Notes: generated by a model from the sequence alone, not told the origin. 48,017 nt of DNA from Thermoplasmatota archaeon (GCA_030616985.1 JAUWWG010000002.1:1-48017), one strand, 5' to 3'. Counted from the stretch's first letter, positions 38,101-47,931 are shown. Program-made: numbers and translations.

Positions 38101-38598
38101 AGACTAGGTACTGAGTTACAATATGAACAGTTCGGTTTCACACATGACACAGATGATATATCTGCAGGTCCAAAGATGTCATCCTATAAAACATTGAAAA
38201 CTATGATGGATAAGATGAATGCGCAGCTAAATCTTGCTGCAAAGATACGGGCAGTGGATGAAGCTGATGTTGCGTACAAGGTTATAGAAAGACACTTTCT
38301 ACCGGATATATTGGGTAATCTTAGAGCATTTAGTAAGCAGTCAGTTCGTTGCCCCATATGCAATATTACATATCGAAGGGTCCCTCTCACAGGTACATGT
38401 ACAAAGTGTGGTGGGAAACTTATTCTTACAGTTCATGAAAAATCTGTTAAGAAGTACTTGGAAATCTCAAAAGAAGTCGCGGAAAAATACAATATCTCGT
38501 CTTATTCACGCCAACGTATAAAACTGGTAGAAAAATCTATAAACTCTTTATTTGTGAGCGATAAGGTAAAAAAGCCGAAATTAACCGATTTTCTTTGA
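35164..38598 (+). CDS. DNA polymerase II (PolD) large subunit DP2, no intein
   Basis: SGPIRSAGGTGQAMSVLIAD, NADGDEDGLMLLMDALLNFS, C-terminal zinc motifs CPICNITYRR…CTKCGGK. Confidence 0.96.
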   Translation: MGGDLSGDIAVSSDMRSYFSRLQDDIESCYSIAGEARKKGLDPELEVEIPRALDIAVRVEQLVGPKGIAPKIRETTKKIGNRELVSLEIARQIVNGKTYKFNKIEDALDQAIRTGLAILTEGVLVAPLEGIAEVKLGKNKDGTDYVALYFSGPIRSAGGTGQAMSVLIADVVRRELDIGKYVPTSGEIERYKEEIPLYKRVQHLQYTPSVDEIDKITKGCPICITGEGTEKEEVTGYRDLPRVETNRLRGGACLVIAEGLCLKAPKLLKHVKKLKLKGWDFLDIFVNKNNGGDDKKTDGIPEIAPSLKYIGEVIAGRPVFSHPSRKGGFRLRYGRARTGGLASTAVNPASMKILDGFIAVGTQIKTERPGKGTIGTPCSQIDGPIVLLQNGDLVQVNDVKDVEKYDVKKIIDLGEILIPFGEFIENNALLPDSPYIYEWWIQDLQKSLNCLPKEYDIHCIMENDEKTQKKINEDFGREVNLKKPLFLNAFEISTRYNVPLHPYYNLFWHDITPDDVVKLSKLVKAHGEIVDDSLLVLPRYDEIKNILIELGAIHKQSQEKLILGGHSHSIIRCLGLDIEDGRIVETERVKLLENVKEGQDIISLVSGLAGIEVRKKAPFRIGTRMGRPEKADARKMKPPPHVLFPLGNYGGNQRLFRTAAEKSTIEFEAGRRKCSKCGKTTYRVFCTCGGHTDPIEGRIEIQKVSISKELDIAKSNLKERNLPETIKGVIGTISKHKTPEPLEKGILRAKHNVSVFKDGTIRFDMTDAPLTHFKSKEIRVSIQKLKKLGYTKDYLGSSLERDDQTCELKVQDVIISKSCAEYFVNVSKFIDDLLVKFYKLNRFFKIRRLEDLTGHLVVGLAPHTSAGALARIIGFTDAQVCFAHPFYHAAKRRNADGDEDGLMLLMDALLNFSHAYIPDKRGGRMDLPLLLTTRIDPSEVDKEAHNVDVMARYPLDFYEATLQHENPKELEPIMDLVSSRLGTELQYEQFGFTHDTDDISAGPKMSSYKTLKTMMDKMNAQLNLAAKIRAVDEADVAYKVIERHFLPDILGNLRAFSKQSVRCPICNITYRRVPLTGTCTKCGGKLILTVHEKSVKKYLEISKEVAEKYNISSYSRQRIKLVEKSINSLFVSDKVKKPKLTDFL

Positions 38599-38670
38599 TT
38601 ATTTGGAAGCATAACTTTCATATATCTATTCTGCAATGCATTGTTTGTTAATTAAGAGGAGTTGTTTGAT

Positions 38671-38928
38671 ATGGTAGATAATGCATTTCATCAAATGAGT
38701 AAGAAAACTTGGTACAAATGGTCGTTTTATATTAATATAATTCTATTTTTCATCATAGCGTTATTCATTTATCTACTTGTGATAGATTGTCTCCTGTTTA
38801 CACCTGGCTCGAATCCATATTCATGGCTTTATATCGCTCGTGATTTGGCATTTCTCTCAATAGCATTGGCATTAGTGTTTTTCCAGTTCTTCAGAAATAT
38901 GTTGAAAATTATGCGGAGATCATTGTGA
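38671..38928 (+). CDS. Small two-TM membrane protein
   Basis: SD aagaggag; hydrophobic segments. Confidence 0.6.
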   Translation: MVDNAFHQMSKKTWYKWSFYINIILFFIIALFIYLLVIDCLLFTPGSNPYSWLYIARDLAFLSIALALVFFQFFRNMLKIMRRSL

Positions 38929-38943
38929 GATAAGTAATGGCGA

Positions 38944-39263
38944 TAGGTGTAGAATAGACTGGGGAGGTAGGCGTTCCCTGTAACCAGAAACCGCCGATAT
39001 GCTGGGGTCGAAACCAAGAGGCGATGTAACGAGCATTTATTGATCCATTTGTTGACGATGAGACCTTGTCCTTCGGGATTAGAGGTGATGACCATATATG
39101 GTCGGAGGATCATATGTACATCTTAGTTGCGGGAACCGGGTGAGGCACGGAAGTGAGCAGCCTTACCGCAAACTGCTGGTGCTCAAAGGGTTAACGGGGT
39201 TGAGAATGCAGATGGGCAGTCAATAGATGAAACGTGCACCCACTCGCGGGGTTTCTACACCCG
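38944..39263 (+). ncRNA. Archaeal SRP RNA (7S)
   Basis: Alu domain CCCTGTAACCAGAAACCGCCGA; helix 8 CCGGGTGAGGCACGGAAGTGAGCAGCC; helix 1 ggtgtagaa (38946-38954) pairs with ttctacacc (39253-39261). Confidence 0.93.
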
Positions 39264-39320
39264 CTAAAATTATTAAACCCAACCTGTATTTCACGTTCTA
39301 AAATCATCGGGGGAATTCAT

Positions 39321-41429
39321 ATGGTACGATTGCTTAAGGATGAGAGCTTAGCAGCTTCATGGCAAAGATTCTTTGAAGAAAATTACAAACCTGGAATTGA
39401 GACTGTTGCCATTGAATATCCTGAGAAACGTAGTTTATATGTTGATTATTGGGACATAGATAGGGCAGATCCAAAGCTCACTGAAATGCTTATCAATCAA
39501 CCTTACAAAGCAGTATTTAATGCTGAGGAAGCTTTAAAAAATGTTGATGTTGCTGCTGAAAATAAATTAAAACTCCATTTTAGAGTTGTAAATATTCCTG
39601 ATACAAACAAGATAATTATTAGAAAAATTCGTGCAAATCATCTTGGGACATTCGTTGCTGTAGAGGGTCTAGTAAAGAAAAGAACCGAAGTGAGACCTAA
39701 ACTTCAGGTTGGCGCATTTCAATGTCATAAATGTGGCGCAGTTATCAGGATAGAGCAGGAAGAGGATATTTTAAAAGAGCCTTCCGAATGTTATGAAGAT
39801 CAAGGTGGATGTGGAAGGGTTTCTTCGTTTAAACTTTTAACTAATTTGTCCGAGTTTATAGATTCTCAAAAGATAGAAATCCAGGAAAATCCTGAGGGGC
39901 TTCGTGGTGGTGCTCAGCCAGAGAGAATAAGTGTGTATCTTGAAGATGATCTTGTAGGGGAGATATCTCCCGGGGATAGAATCGTTGCAAATGGCATGCT
40001 TCGTTCTATGCAAAGGAGAAGAGGGCAGTTTCGATTGACTTCTTTTGATAAGGCTATGGATGCAGTTAGCATTGAAAGTCAGGAAATGGCGTTTGAAGAG
40101 GTAGAGGTTAGCGAGGAAGATGAGAAAGAGATATTGAAGATGAGCAAAGACCCTGATATTTATACTAAAATGAGGGAAAGCATTGCACCTACGATTTATG
40201 GTATGGATGTAGAAAAGGAGGCTTTAATCTTGCAGTTGTTTGGTGGTCTTGCTAAAGAGATGCCTGATGGCACTCGCATAAGGGGTGATATTCACACGCT
40301 ATTTGTTGGAGACCCTGGTACTGCAAAGTCTCAGATGCTTGCCTATATGTCCAAACTAGCTCCAAGGAGTATCTACGCTTCTGGTAAAGCGTCAACGGCT
40401 GCAGGTCTTACGGCAGCTGCAGTCAGAGATGACTTTGGTGAAGGCCAGTGGACATTGGAGGCAGGGGCATTAGTTCTGGCTGACATGGGTGTTGCATGTA
40501 TTGATGAAATAGATAAGATGGATGAGAAAGATAGGAGTTCACTTCACCAGGCAATGGAACAGCAGGAGATTTCAATTGCTAAGGCAGGTATAAATGCAAC
40601 GTTAAAAACAAGATGCGCTGTGCTTGCGGCAGCAAACCCAAAACTAGGAAGATTTGATGAATTCCTTCCAATGCATGAGCAGATTAACATGCCACCTGCT
40701 CTTATTTCTCGTTTTGATCTAATCTTTTCAATTCTTGACAAACCCAACAGGGCAAGGGATACAGATCTTGCGACACATATTTTACGTACTCACAAGGCGG
40801 GGGAGATAAGCGAGAATATCATAAAATCTAAAATGTCAAAACGTACTAAAAAAGAAAGAGATAAGTTAATGGAAATTGTTATGCCAACATTCGATCCTGA
40901 ATTTCTAAGAAAGTATATAGCATATGCAAAAAGAAACATCTATCCTGTAATGACTGATGAGGCATTGGAACTAATCAAGAGCTATTATGTAGATTTTAGA
41001 AACTCATCTGAGGATACCGTTACGTTTACTCCAAGACAGCTTGAGGCTTTTGTAAGACTTGCAGAGGCAAGCGCCAAACTGAGACTCAGCCAGGAGGTAA
41101 CTGTAGAGGACGCAAAAAGATCTATTGGCATTATTGAACAGTATCTTACAAGAGTTGGGATGGATCGGGAAACCGATAAATTTGATATTGATATCATTAC
41201 TACCGGCATAAGTCATACTCAACAGAGTAGAATGCGTTCAATCATAGATATTATACAAAAATTGTGTGACGCATCAGAAGATGGAAACGCAGATAGAAAT
41301 GACATTATAAGAGAGGCAGAGATAGATGGCGTTGAATCTGGCAAGGTGGAAGATGCGGTGGATAGGCTCAGACGTAACGGGCAGATATATGAGCCATCAC
41401 ATGGAAAATACAGATTAAGCAATATGTAA
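39321..41429 (+). CDS. mcm: MCM replicative helicase
   Basis: GDPGTAKSQML Walker A, CIDEIDKMDEKDRSSLHQAMEQQEISIAKAGI, SRFDLIF; SD gggggaattcat before ATG 39321. Confidence 0.96.
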   Translation: MVRLLKDESLAASWQRFFEENYKPGIETVAIEYPEKRSLYVDYWDIDRADPKLTEMLINQPYKAVFNAEEALKNVDVAAENKLKLHFRVVNIPDTNKIIIRKIRANHLGTFVAVEGLVKKRTEVRPKLQVGAFQCHKCGAVIRIEQEEDILKEPSECYEDQGGCGRVSSFKLLTNLSEFIDSQKIEIQENPEGLRGGAQPERISVYLEDDLVGEISPGDRIVANGMLRSMQRRRGQFRLTSFDKAMDAVSIESQEMAFEEVEVSEEDEKEILKMSKDPDIYTKMRESIAPTIYGMDVEKEALILQLFGGLAKEMPDGTRIRGDIHTLFVGDPGTAKSQMLAYMSKLAPRSIYASGKASTAAGLTAAAVRDDFGEGQWTLEAGALVLADMGVACIDEIDKMDEKDRSSLHQAMEQQEISIAKAGINATLKTRCAVLAAANPKLGRFDEFLPMHEQINMPPALISRFDLIFSILDKPNRARDTDLATHILRTHKAGEISENIIKSKMSKRTKKERDKLMEIVMPTFDPEFLRKYIAYAKRNIYPVMTDEALELIKSYYVDFRNSSEDTVTFTPRQLEAFVRLAEASAKLRLSQEVTVEDAKRSIGIIEQYLTRVGMDRETDKFDIDIITTGISHTQQSRMRSIIDIIQKLCDASEDGNADRNDIIREAEIDGVESGKVEDAVDRLRRNGQIYEPSHGKYRLSNM

Positions 41430-41470
41430 AATCAGATGTAATTAGTTAAAAAATGTACTTTTATTTATTT

Positions 41471-41839
41471 TTACAACTTTGGAGAAGATAGTTTCCCAAT
41501 AGCTTTTTTTATATTTTCTCTGCTTTTTTCTCCTATCTCGTCAACTATACAATCTGCAAAGCTATTCTTTATGTCATTCCAGTTAAGGGTTGTCACACCA
41601 AAATATAATTTTTTGTTAACATTTGAAGCTTTGTGAATATGCGGGGACCATTTGCTGGGAGTAGTGTCGCAGTTATCCATATGGAGAACATAGTTTTTCT
41701 TAAGCGTTTTTCTCTCTATAAGATAGATCTCAAATTTTCTGTTAAAATATTTGTAATTAGCATCCTTGTCAAAGTATCGGTACTCGAGCTCGTAGTTTTT
41801 GTTTATGTTTATGCTCCCGCGCTCCATTTTCCCCTCCAA
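41471..41839 (-). CDS. Hypothetical protein, weak resemblance to DUF6516/TumE-like toxins
   Basis: YELEYRYFDK…LHMDNCDTTPSKWSPHIHKAS; isolated ORF. Confidence 0.45.
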   Translation of the reverse strand: MEGKMERGSININKNYELEYRYFDKDANYKYFNRKFEIYLIERKTLKKNYVLHMDNCDTTPSKWSPHIHKASNVNKKLYFGVTTLNWNDIKNSFADCIVDEIGEKSRENIKKAIGKLSSPKL

Positions 41840-42058
41840 GCATCGTGTAACACGGATTGCTATTTAATGATTTTTAATTTTTTACAAGACATAATTAGTT
41901 TTTGTGAATTTTGCCTTTTAAGAAGTGTGTTTTCACATAGTCAACTCAGAACAAAATTTGCAGTAAACATTGCGATCCGGTAACTAGACGATGCTTTTTG
42001 TTTTACTATTCTCTCTTACAAACAAAGGAAAAAAATTGAAAATAAAGAAGAGAGATTA

Positions 42059-44257
42059 TTAATCCAGATAATATTCAGCTGGATATGGCTCTGGTTTTAA
42101 GCCTTTTCTTTCTCTTACTTGTTTTATCACTTCATCCTGAAGATGCTTTGGCATAGGTTCGAACCCCACGTTTTCTGTATTCCAAAGTACCCTTCCACCT
42201 GTGGCGGATCGTATCGCAGAAGCAAATCCAAACATCTCTGCAACTGGTGCCTTTGAATCAATGTTTACGCTGTCCCCCTCTGTTTTCATGTCCTTTACTT
42301 CTGCTCTTCTCTGGTTTAATTCTCTTGATGCGTCGCCCATGAGTTCTTGCGGTGTACTTATGAATACCTTCTGCATAGGCTCAAGTATTACAGGGTCAGA
42401 GATTGTTATGGAGCCGTATATTGCATTTCTTGCAGCAGGTATAACTTGTGCTGGTCCTCTGTGTATTGCATCCTCGTGAAGTTTAGCATCTACGAGTCTT
42501 ACTAGTACTCCTTGACATGGTTCAGATGCAGTTGGTCCACTTTTCATAACTTCATCGAACGCTTCTTTGATGAGCTCTCTGGTCTCAAATAGGTACTGTA
42601 TACCTTTAGTGGTATCGGCCATCATGTTTAACCCACGTATGGCAAAAACTCCTTTTGCAAGTTCTTTTGTCATTCCTAGTTCCTGTAGAATTTTCGCTAC
42701 TTCATTTTTGTGTTTTTTAACATTTTCAGGTATCACATTATCGTGCAGGGCCTTGACAATATTGTCTGGAAGTGGTTCAACCTCTATGTAAAAACGGTTA
42801 TGTTTATTTGGTGATTTTCCTTCGAATTTATGCGGGCTTGTTTTTCCAACCGTTTCTCTGTACACCACTATAGGTTCTGAGGTGACAATATCAAGTTTAT
42901 AATCATTTCTTATCCTATATTCAGTAATTTCAAGATGCAGTTCTCCCATTCCCGACATCAGGTTTTCACCAGTTTCCTGGTTGATTTGGACTTGTATACT
43001 TGGGTCAGCTTTGGAAATTGATCTAAGAACTTCAATAAGTTTTGGAAGATCTTTCATGTTTTTCGCTTCAACTGCAACAGTTACCACAGGATCTGAAACA
43101 TGAACAATCCGCTCAAAAGGTTCTGCTTCAGGGTCATCTGTGACAGTACTACCTGCAATTGCATCTCTTATTCCAGTGGCAGCAACAATATTCCCTGCAC
43201 TTACAAAATCAACAGGGATTCTGTCTATTGCAACCATGACATTTACTTGTTGTACTCGGTTTTTATTGGGCATTCCTGCCACATAGAGTTCTTGCCCTCG
43301 CTCTATTTTTCCACTATACATACGCCCCACTGCTATTTCTCCTGCATGTGGGTCTAAAATAATCTTTGTAACCATGAGTGCAAGTGGTCCATTTTCTTTA
43401 CATTCAATCATGCTTTTACCAAGTGTACTCTCTTGGTCGCCTCTCCAGATGTGAGGTATTCTATATTTCTGCGCCTCTTGTGGGGATGGGAGATGGTCAA
43501 TAACCATATCGAGTATGACTTCATGGATTGGACTTTTCTTTGCAAGTGTTTTTTGGTCATCTTTATGACAATATTCATATATATCTTTAAAGGAAAGTCC
43601 AGTTTTCTTCATATATGAAGCAGAAATAGCCCAATTATAATATGCAGAACCAAATGCGACTGTTCCGTCCTCTACTTTTACATCCCATTTGTCTTTCAGA
43701 TCTTCTGGAACGATGTTATTAAGAAGCTGATTGTACTTTTGAATTATTTTGACGAAACGCTGCTGCATTTCTTCTGGTGTTACCTTCAACTCATTGATTA
43801 GCCTATCTACTTTGTTGATAAATAAAACGGGTTTCACCTTTTCGCGTATTGCCTGCCTAATGACAGTTTCTGTCTGCGGCATAGCTCCCTCTACAGCACA
43901 TACTAGAACTATTGCTCCATCAACGGCACGCATTGCACGTGTTACGTCACCACCAAAATCTACGTGACCTGGAGTATCTAAAAGATTGATAAGATAATCT
44001 TTCCCTTCAAAACTGTGCACCATGGATGCAGAAGCTGTGTTAATGGTGATGCCTCTGTCTTGTTCCTGTCCTTCATAATCTAGCACAAGCTGTTTACCGG
44101 CAAGATCTTCACTCATCATACCGCAACCAGCAAGCAAATTGTCAGAAAATGTGGTTTTCCCATGGTCTATATGCGCAGCTATACCAATGTTACGAATGCG
44201 ACTTAGTTTATTCATCAGATCTTTTGCTTTTGCTATATTGTCTTCCTTACGTCCCAT
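42059..44257 (-). CDS. fusA: Elongation factor aEF-2
   Basis: AHIDHGKTTFSDNLLAGCGM, DTPGHVDFGGDV, NKVDR, HEDAIHRGPAQVIPAAR (diphthamide region). Confidence 0.97.
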   Translation of the reverse strand: MGRKEDNIAKAKDLMNKLSRIRNIGIAAHIDHGKTTFSDNLLAGCGMMSEDLAGKQLVLDYEGQEQDRGITINTASASMVHSFEGKDYLINLLDTPGHVDFGGDVTRAMRAVDGAIVLVCAVEGAMPQTETVIRQAIREKVKPVLFINKVDRLINELKVTPEEMQQRFVKIIQKYNQLLNNIVPEDLKDKWDVKVEDGTVAFGSAYYNWAISASYMKKTGLSFKDIYEYCHKDDQKTLAKKSPIHEVILDMVIDHLPSPQEAQKYRIPHIWRGDQESTLGKSMIECKENGPLALMVTKIILDPHAGEIAVGRMYSGKIERGQELYVAGMPNKNRVQQVNVMVAIDRIPVDFVSAGNIVAATGIRDAIAGSTVTDDPEAEPFERIVHVSDPVVTVAVEAKNMKDLPKLIEVLRSISKADPSIQVQINQETGENLMSGMGELHLEITEYRIRNDYKLDIVTSEPIVVYRETVGKTSPHKFEGKSPNKHNRFYIEVEPLPDNIVKALHDNVIPENVKKHKNEVAKILQELGMTKELAKGVFAIRGLNMMADTTKGIQYLFETRELIKEAFDEVMKSGPTASEPCQGVLVRLVDAKLHEDAIHRGPAQVIPAARNAIYGSITISDPVILEPMQKVFISTPQELMGDASRELNQRRAEVKDMKTEGDSVNIDSKAPVAEMFGFASAIRSATGGRVLWNTENVGFEPMPKHLQDEVIKQVRERKGLKPEPYPAEYYLD

Positions 44258-44296
44258 ACTAAATACTCCTTATAACATATTATAAATCTAAATTGT

Positions 44297-44890
44297 TTAT
44301 CTGGCTGACTTGGCAACTCTTTCTACGTCATTTTTCTTGCCTATTGCAAAAGAAGCTACATCATTTTTGCTTGCCTTGATTATCTCATCAGCAAGGCACG
44401 ACTCGATACTTCGTTTATTTTTATGGGAAGCAGAAACTGATCCCTTACAGATGTTTCGAAGAGCAAGATCCAGACGTCTCTGCGGAGCTGTATCAACTGC
44501 TTTAGGGACTGATATGCCACCAAAACGCAGTCGAGTAGTTTCCTCTTTAGGTGCAGCATTTTGAAGAGAGTCAACGAATACTTGTATTGGATTGGATTTA
44601 GTTCTCTTCTCGATAATTTCAAAAGCAGCCTTTACAACTTTATATGCCTTAATTTTCTTTCCAGTATAAACCTCAGTTCTCATTATATTGTTGATCAAAC
44701 GCTCGACTATGGGAACCTTGGCTTTGGCAAACATTTTATTTGAAAAAACCCCGCCAAGGTATAGATTCTCAGTTTCTAAATTTATGTATTTTTCTAATCC
44801 TCTGTCTTCTACCTTGACTTTACTCATATCATATTTCGCCAGAACTGGGAAAAAATGAGCATCTACTTTTCCTTTACTTTTTTCAGTCAT
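44297..44890 (-). CDS. rpsG: 30S ribosomal protein uS7
   Basis: PIVERLINNIMR, NAAPKEETTRLRFGGISVPKAVDTAPQRRLDLAL. Confidence 0.95.
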   Translation of the reverse strand: MTEKSKGKVDAHFFPVLAKYDMSKVKVEDRGLEKYINLETENLYLGGVFSNKMFAKAKVPIVERLINNIMRTEVYTGKKIKAYKVVKAAFEIIEKRTKSNPIQVFVDSLQNAAPKEETTRLRFGGISVPKAVDTAPQRRLDLALRNICKGSVSASHKNKRSIESCLADEIIKASKNDVASFAIGKKNDVERVAKSAR

Positions 44891-44892
44891 AT

Positions 44893-45324
44893 CTATCGTC
44901 TCATTGCTTTTTCAATCTTTCCTTTAATCATTTGATCAAGGGCTACGTCGTTGACTTTTATTACTTTAAATCGAACACCAGGGATATCACCGTAACTTCT
45001 TCCCATTCTACCGCCAATTCCTTCAATCATTACTTCGTCATGTTCATCGATAAAACTAATGGCATTATTGCCCGGAGCAAATGCAGTAATCTGACGACCA
45101 TTTTTTATAAGTTGTACTTTTACACATTTTCTAATAGCAGAATTCGGTTGTTTCGCTTCTATGCCTACTTTTTCAATGACAATTCCTCTTGCTTGAGCTG
45201 TTCCTCCAAGCGGATCTGCCTTTTCTTTTAGGCGTAATACTCTCTTTTTGAAATACCGATCATGCCATTGCTGTTTTCTACGGTCTTTTTTGAGTTTTCT
45301 TGCTGCATTCAGTCCTTTGCCCAT
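44893..45324 (-). CDS. rpsL: 30S ribosomal protein uS12
   Basis: [40 protein letters not shown]. Confidence 0.96.
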   Translation of the reverse strand: MGKGLNAARKLKKDRRKQQWHDRYFKKRVLRLKEKADPLGGTAQARGIVIEKVGIEAKQPNSAIRKCVKVQLIKNGRQITAFAPGNNAISFIDEHDEVMIEGIGGRMGRSYGDIPGVRFKVIKVNDVALDQMIKGKIEKAMRR

Positions 45325-45500
45325 GTTTCACCTACTAGATAAGAGTAAGCCAGTATGTAGCTTTTGATATTTAAATCTTTTAGATGGGGACTCCTAAAAG
45401 TTGAAACTAGTAAATTAGTTTTTTTCGTAGGTCCATTTGCGGCATAAAACAACAGCCACATTTTTATATCAAAAAGGTATTTCATATAACGGGCTCTGAG

Positions 45501-46358
45501 ATGCACAAAGATCAAATTATCGTTAATGATGACGCAAGTTCTTCTGGAATAATACACCGAGGTGTATTGAGTTACTACCTGGGTTCTGTGTTTTTTATGG
45601 TAGGTATTGCACTCCTAGCAATAGGGGTGGCATTTATCATGATTTTCAAAATTCACTATAACTCTTTGCCAGAAGAAATTCTTCTTACTGCTGTTTTCAT
45701 GGGTGTTGGTTTTACATCGATTTTGACGGGCATCAATTTGATGATGAGGCAGACGAAATACGGGTACGGTATTGTGGGAGGGAGTGCTCTTATGTCGTTA
45801 TCTGCTCTCTCTCTTTTTGTATATGCTTATCCAGATAAGTGGTATTACCCATTCATAAGCTATGTATTCTCGCTCTTCGTTGCTGGATTTTTAGTACTAA
45901 TGGGAAATGCATTTGCAAATGTGACTCTCAAGATGATTGGAAACAGATTCGAATCTGTGGTGGGCAAAGAAGAAAAAGCGGAAGTGAAAATCTATACTGA
46001 CGAAGAGATAGAGCGAGATATAGAGGAAGCAACAAGGAAAAGTGTAGACGCTGCTGTCAATAAACTAGATTTTACAATGTCCGATGGAAAGGATTTGACA
46101 TTAGGGGCATCTTGCACCAAAGTGCGAGGTAATATCGTAAGAGTCAAAGATGATATAGATGAAGCGAGAATCTTGAGAATAACGAGGAATCCAGCCGAAA
46201 CGGATAAATGGGGCTCAATAGGTATTGATAAGGTTTCAATGCAGTTGAGTAGCGCACTGGAGAATCAACCATCAATTGAGAAAGATCGATTGGTAGAAAT
46301 CACGAAGGATTTCGAAAGAAAAATTAAAGGTATTGTTGATCTAGTGAAATCAAAGTGA
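45501..46358 (+). CDS. Multi-TM membrane protein of unknown function with cytosolic C-terminal domain
   Basis: Several hydrophobic segments, then about 130-aa soluble domain. Confidence 0.75.
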   Translation: MHKDQIIVNDDASSSGIIHRGVLSYYLGSVFFMVGIALLAIGVAFIMIFKIHYNSLPEEILLTAVFMGVGFTSILTGINLMMRQTKYGYGIVGGSALMSLSALSLFVYAYPDKWYYPFISYVFSLFVAGFLVLMGNAFANVTLKMIGNRFESVVGKEEKAEVKIYTDEEIERDIEEATRKSVDAAVNKLDFTMSDGKDLTLGASCTKVRGNIVRVKDDIDEARILRITRNPAETDKWGSIGIDKVSMQLSSALENQPSIEKDRLVEITKDFERKIKGIVDLVKSK

Positions 46359-46512
46359 TAATCTATCAAATGATTTGATTAAAGTAAATATTTTGTTCTT
46401 GCGCATCTGTGACTGAGGGTCAATGGTGTTGTACCTACTTTTAGTGGGGAGTAAAGTGGGCCATATAACTAGACTATGGGTTGGGGCGAACATTCGAAAC
46501 CTTTTTAAGGAA

Positions 46513-46526
46513 AATGTAGCTACATT
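46513..46526. promoter_or_regulatory. Perfect 14-bp palindrome AATGTAGCTACATT between TATA-like element and actin-like gene
   Basis: CTTTTTAAGG just upstream; ATG of actin-like gene at 46558. Confidence 0.5.
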
Positions 46527-46557
46527 CCATTATATTAACAAGGATGGTGATGTGGAA

Positions 46558-47616
46558 ATGGCAAAAGGCCTTGATATTGGAACTATGAATATAATTTGTG
46601 CAGAAAAAGAAGGCGAAGATGTAGTTTTTATGCAGCAGCGGAACGCATTTATGGAGCTCGAATCAAGCGATCTCACGAAGACAATGCTAGACACCTCGAA
46701 AGTTCTTTATGTGGAGGAAGACGACGGAATTTCTCTATTGGGAGAGGATGCATTTAGGTTTGCAACTATCTTCGAGAAAGAAGCGAAAAGACCGATGAAA
46801 CGTGGTATAATATGTTCTGACGAGAAAAATGCAATACCTATGATGAAGCTAATTGTAGAGAGAGTCTTGGGCACGCCGAAAAGTCAGGCAGAAGTATTAT
46901 ACATCTCATCTCCAGCAGATCCAATAGATTTAGATATAAATGTATTGTATCATAGGAAAACCATGGAAGCGCTAGCAAAGAAAATGAAATACGACACACA
47001 TGTGATTGATGAGGGCTTGGCTGTGATTTACTCTGAACTTGCAGATTATAACTTTACTGGCTTAGGAATAAGTGTAGGTGCGGGACTCACAAATGTAACG
47101 CTTGCATATTTAGCTACGCCTCTTATGTCTTTCAGCATAGGTAAAGGCGGAGATTGGATCGACGAGCAAGTTTCAAAAACAACAGGATTACCAAAAGAGC
47201 ATGTATGTGCAACAAAAGAGGCAGAATCTAAGTTGGGTACAGATGTTGAGTTTGGTAGCGTAAAAGGTGCTCTTACTGTATACTATGATGCATTGATTAC
47301 ATATATTATTAAGAATCTAGATAGGAAACTTTCCGAGATAGCACCGCCAAAAGTATCATTTCCAGTTGCGATTGCAGGTGGAAGTTCAATCCCCAAAGGA
47401 TTTTTCGATCTGTTTGAGAAGAAATTAAAAGAAACAAAGCTTAGAATTGACATACCGACCATGATACGTGCCAAGGATCCATTGTATTCAGTTGCAAGAG
47501 GATGTTTAATAGCAGCAAGAACACAGGAAGCAGCAGCAGGAAAAAGAACGACGACGGCAACAGCGACAACAACGCAGAAGAAAGCACATGGTAAGACAAC
47601 AGGAAAGAAGAAATAA
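46558..47616 (+). CDS. Actin/MreB/Hsp70-fold ATPase with Lys/Thr-rich C-terminal tail
   Basis: MAKGLDIGTMNIICAE (phosphate 1), LGISVGAGLTNVTLAY (phosphate 2), FPVAIAGGSSIPKGFFDLFEK (adenosine motif); start internal to ORF-track call. Confidence 0.8.
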   Translation: MAKGLDIGTMNIICAEKEGEDVVFMQQRNAFMELESSDLTKTMLDTSKVLYVEEDDGISLLGEDAFRFATIFEKEAKRPMKRGIICSDEKNAIPMMKLIVERVLGTPKSQAEVLYISSPADPIDLDINVLYHRKTMEALAKKMKYDTHVIDEGLAVIYSELADYNFTGLGISVGAGLTNVTLAYLATPLMSFSIGKGGDWIDEQVSKTTGLPKEHVCATKEAESKLGTDVEFGSVKGALTVYYDALITYIIKNLDRKLSEIAPPKVSFPVAIAGGSSIPKGFFDLFEKKLKETKLRIDIPTMIRAKDPLYSVARGCLIAARTQEAAAGKRTTTATATTTQKKAHGKTTGKKK

Positions 47617-47635
47617 ATAGATTACAGTTAGTAAA

Positions 47636-47685
47636 TGGCGGGTTTGTTTGTTAGATGACAAACAACGTCGCCAGTTATTTTTTTA
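47636..47685 (+). terminator. Hairpin and T-run downstream of actin-like gene
   Basis: TGGCG…GTTTGT-TAGATG-ACAAAC…CGCCA followed by TTATTTTTTTAT. Confidence 0.7.
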
Positions 47686-47931
47686 TCCTACATGATTGTT
47701 GTAGCTGTTGCTGGCAGTTATTTGTTCAGAGAATGGGATTAGGGATATAATTACAAGAGACCAATTACACATTTTTTCCATTCAAACTGGTTAATAAGTT
47801 ACTTGCAGGCGATATTGTCATATGTTCCGCTCTTTATATCTTAGCTTTTGTTGGTTTTTTGTGTTACAATAATGGTTATTCCCTCCAAAATTTTTCAGGA
47901 AAAAAAGAGTAGTTTTTTGAGGAATGAGAAG

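Noticed and set aside
39234-39320. ORF-track N-terminal extension of MCM
   Set aside because: Lies in the SRP RNA 3' end and leader; SD-supported ATG is at 39321
35164-41429. Inteins in DP2 or MCM
   Set aside because: Both proteins have ordinary length and continuous motifs
42150-42170. tRNA-like GGTTCGAACCCCACG
   Set aside because: Inside aEF-2 coding sequence (VGFEPMP); no acceptor or anticodon arms
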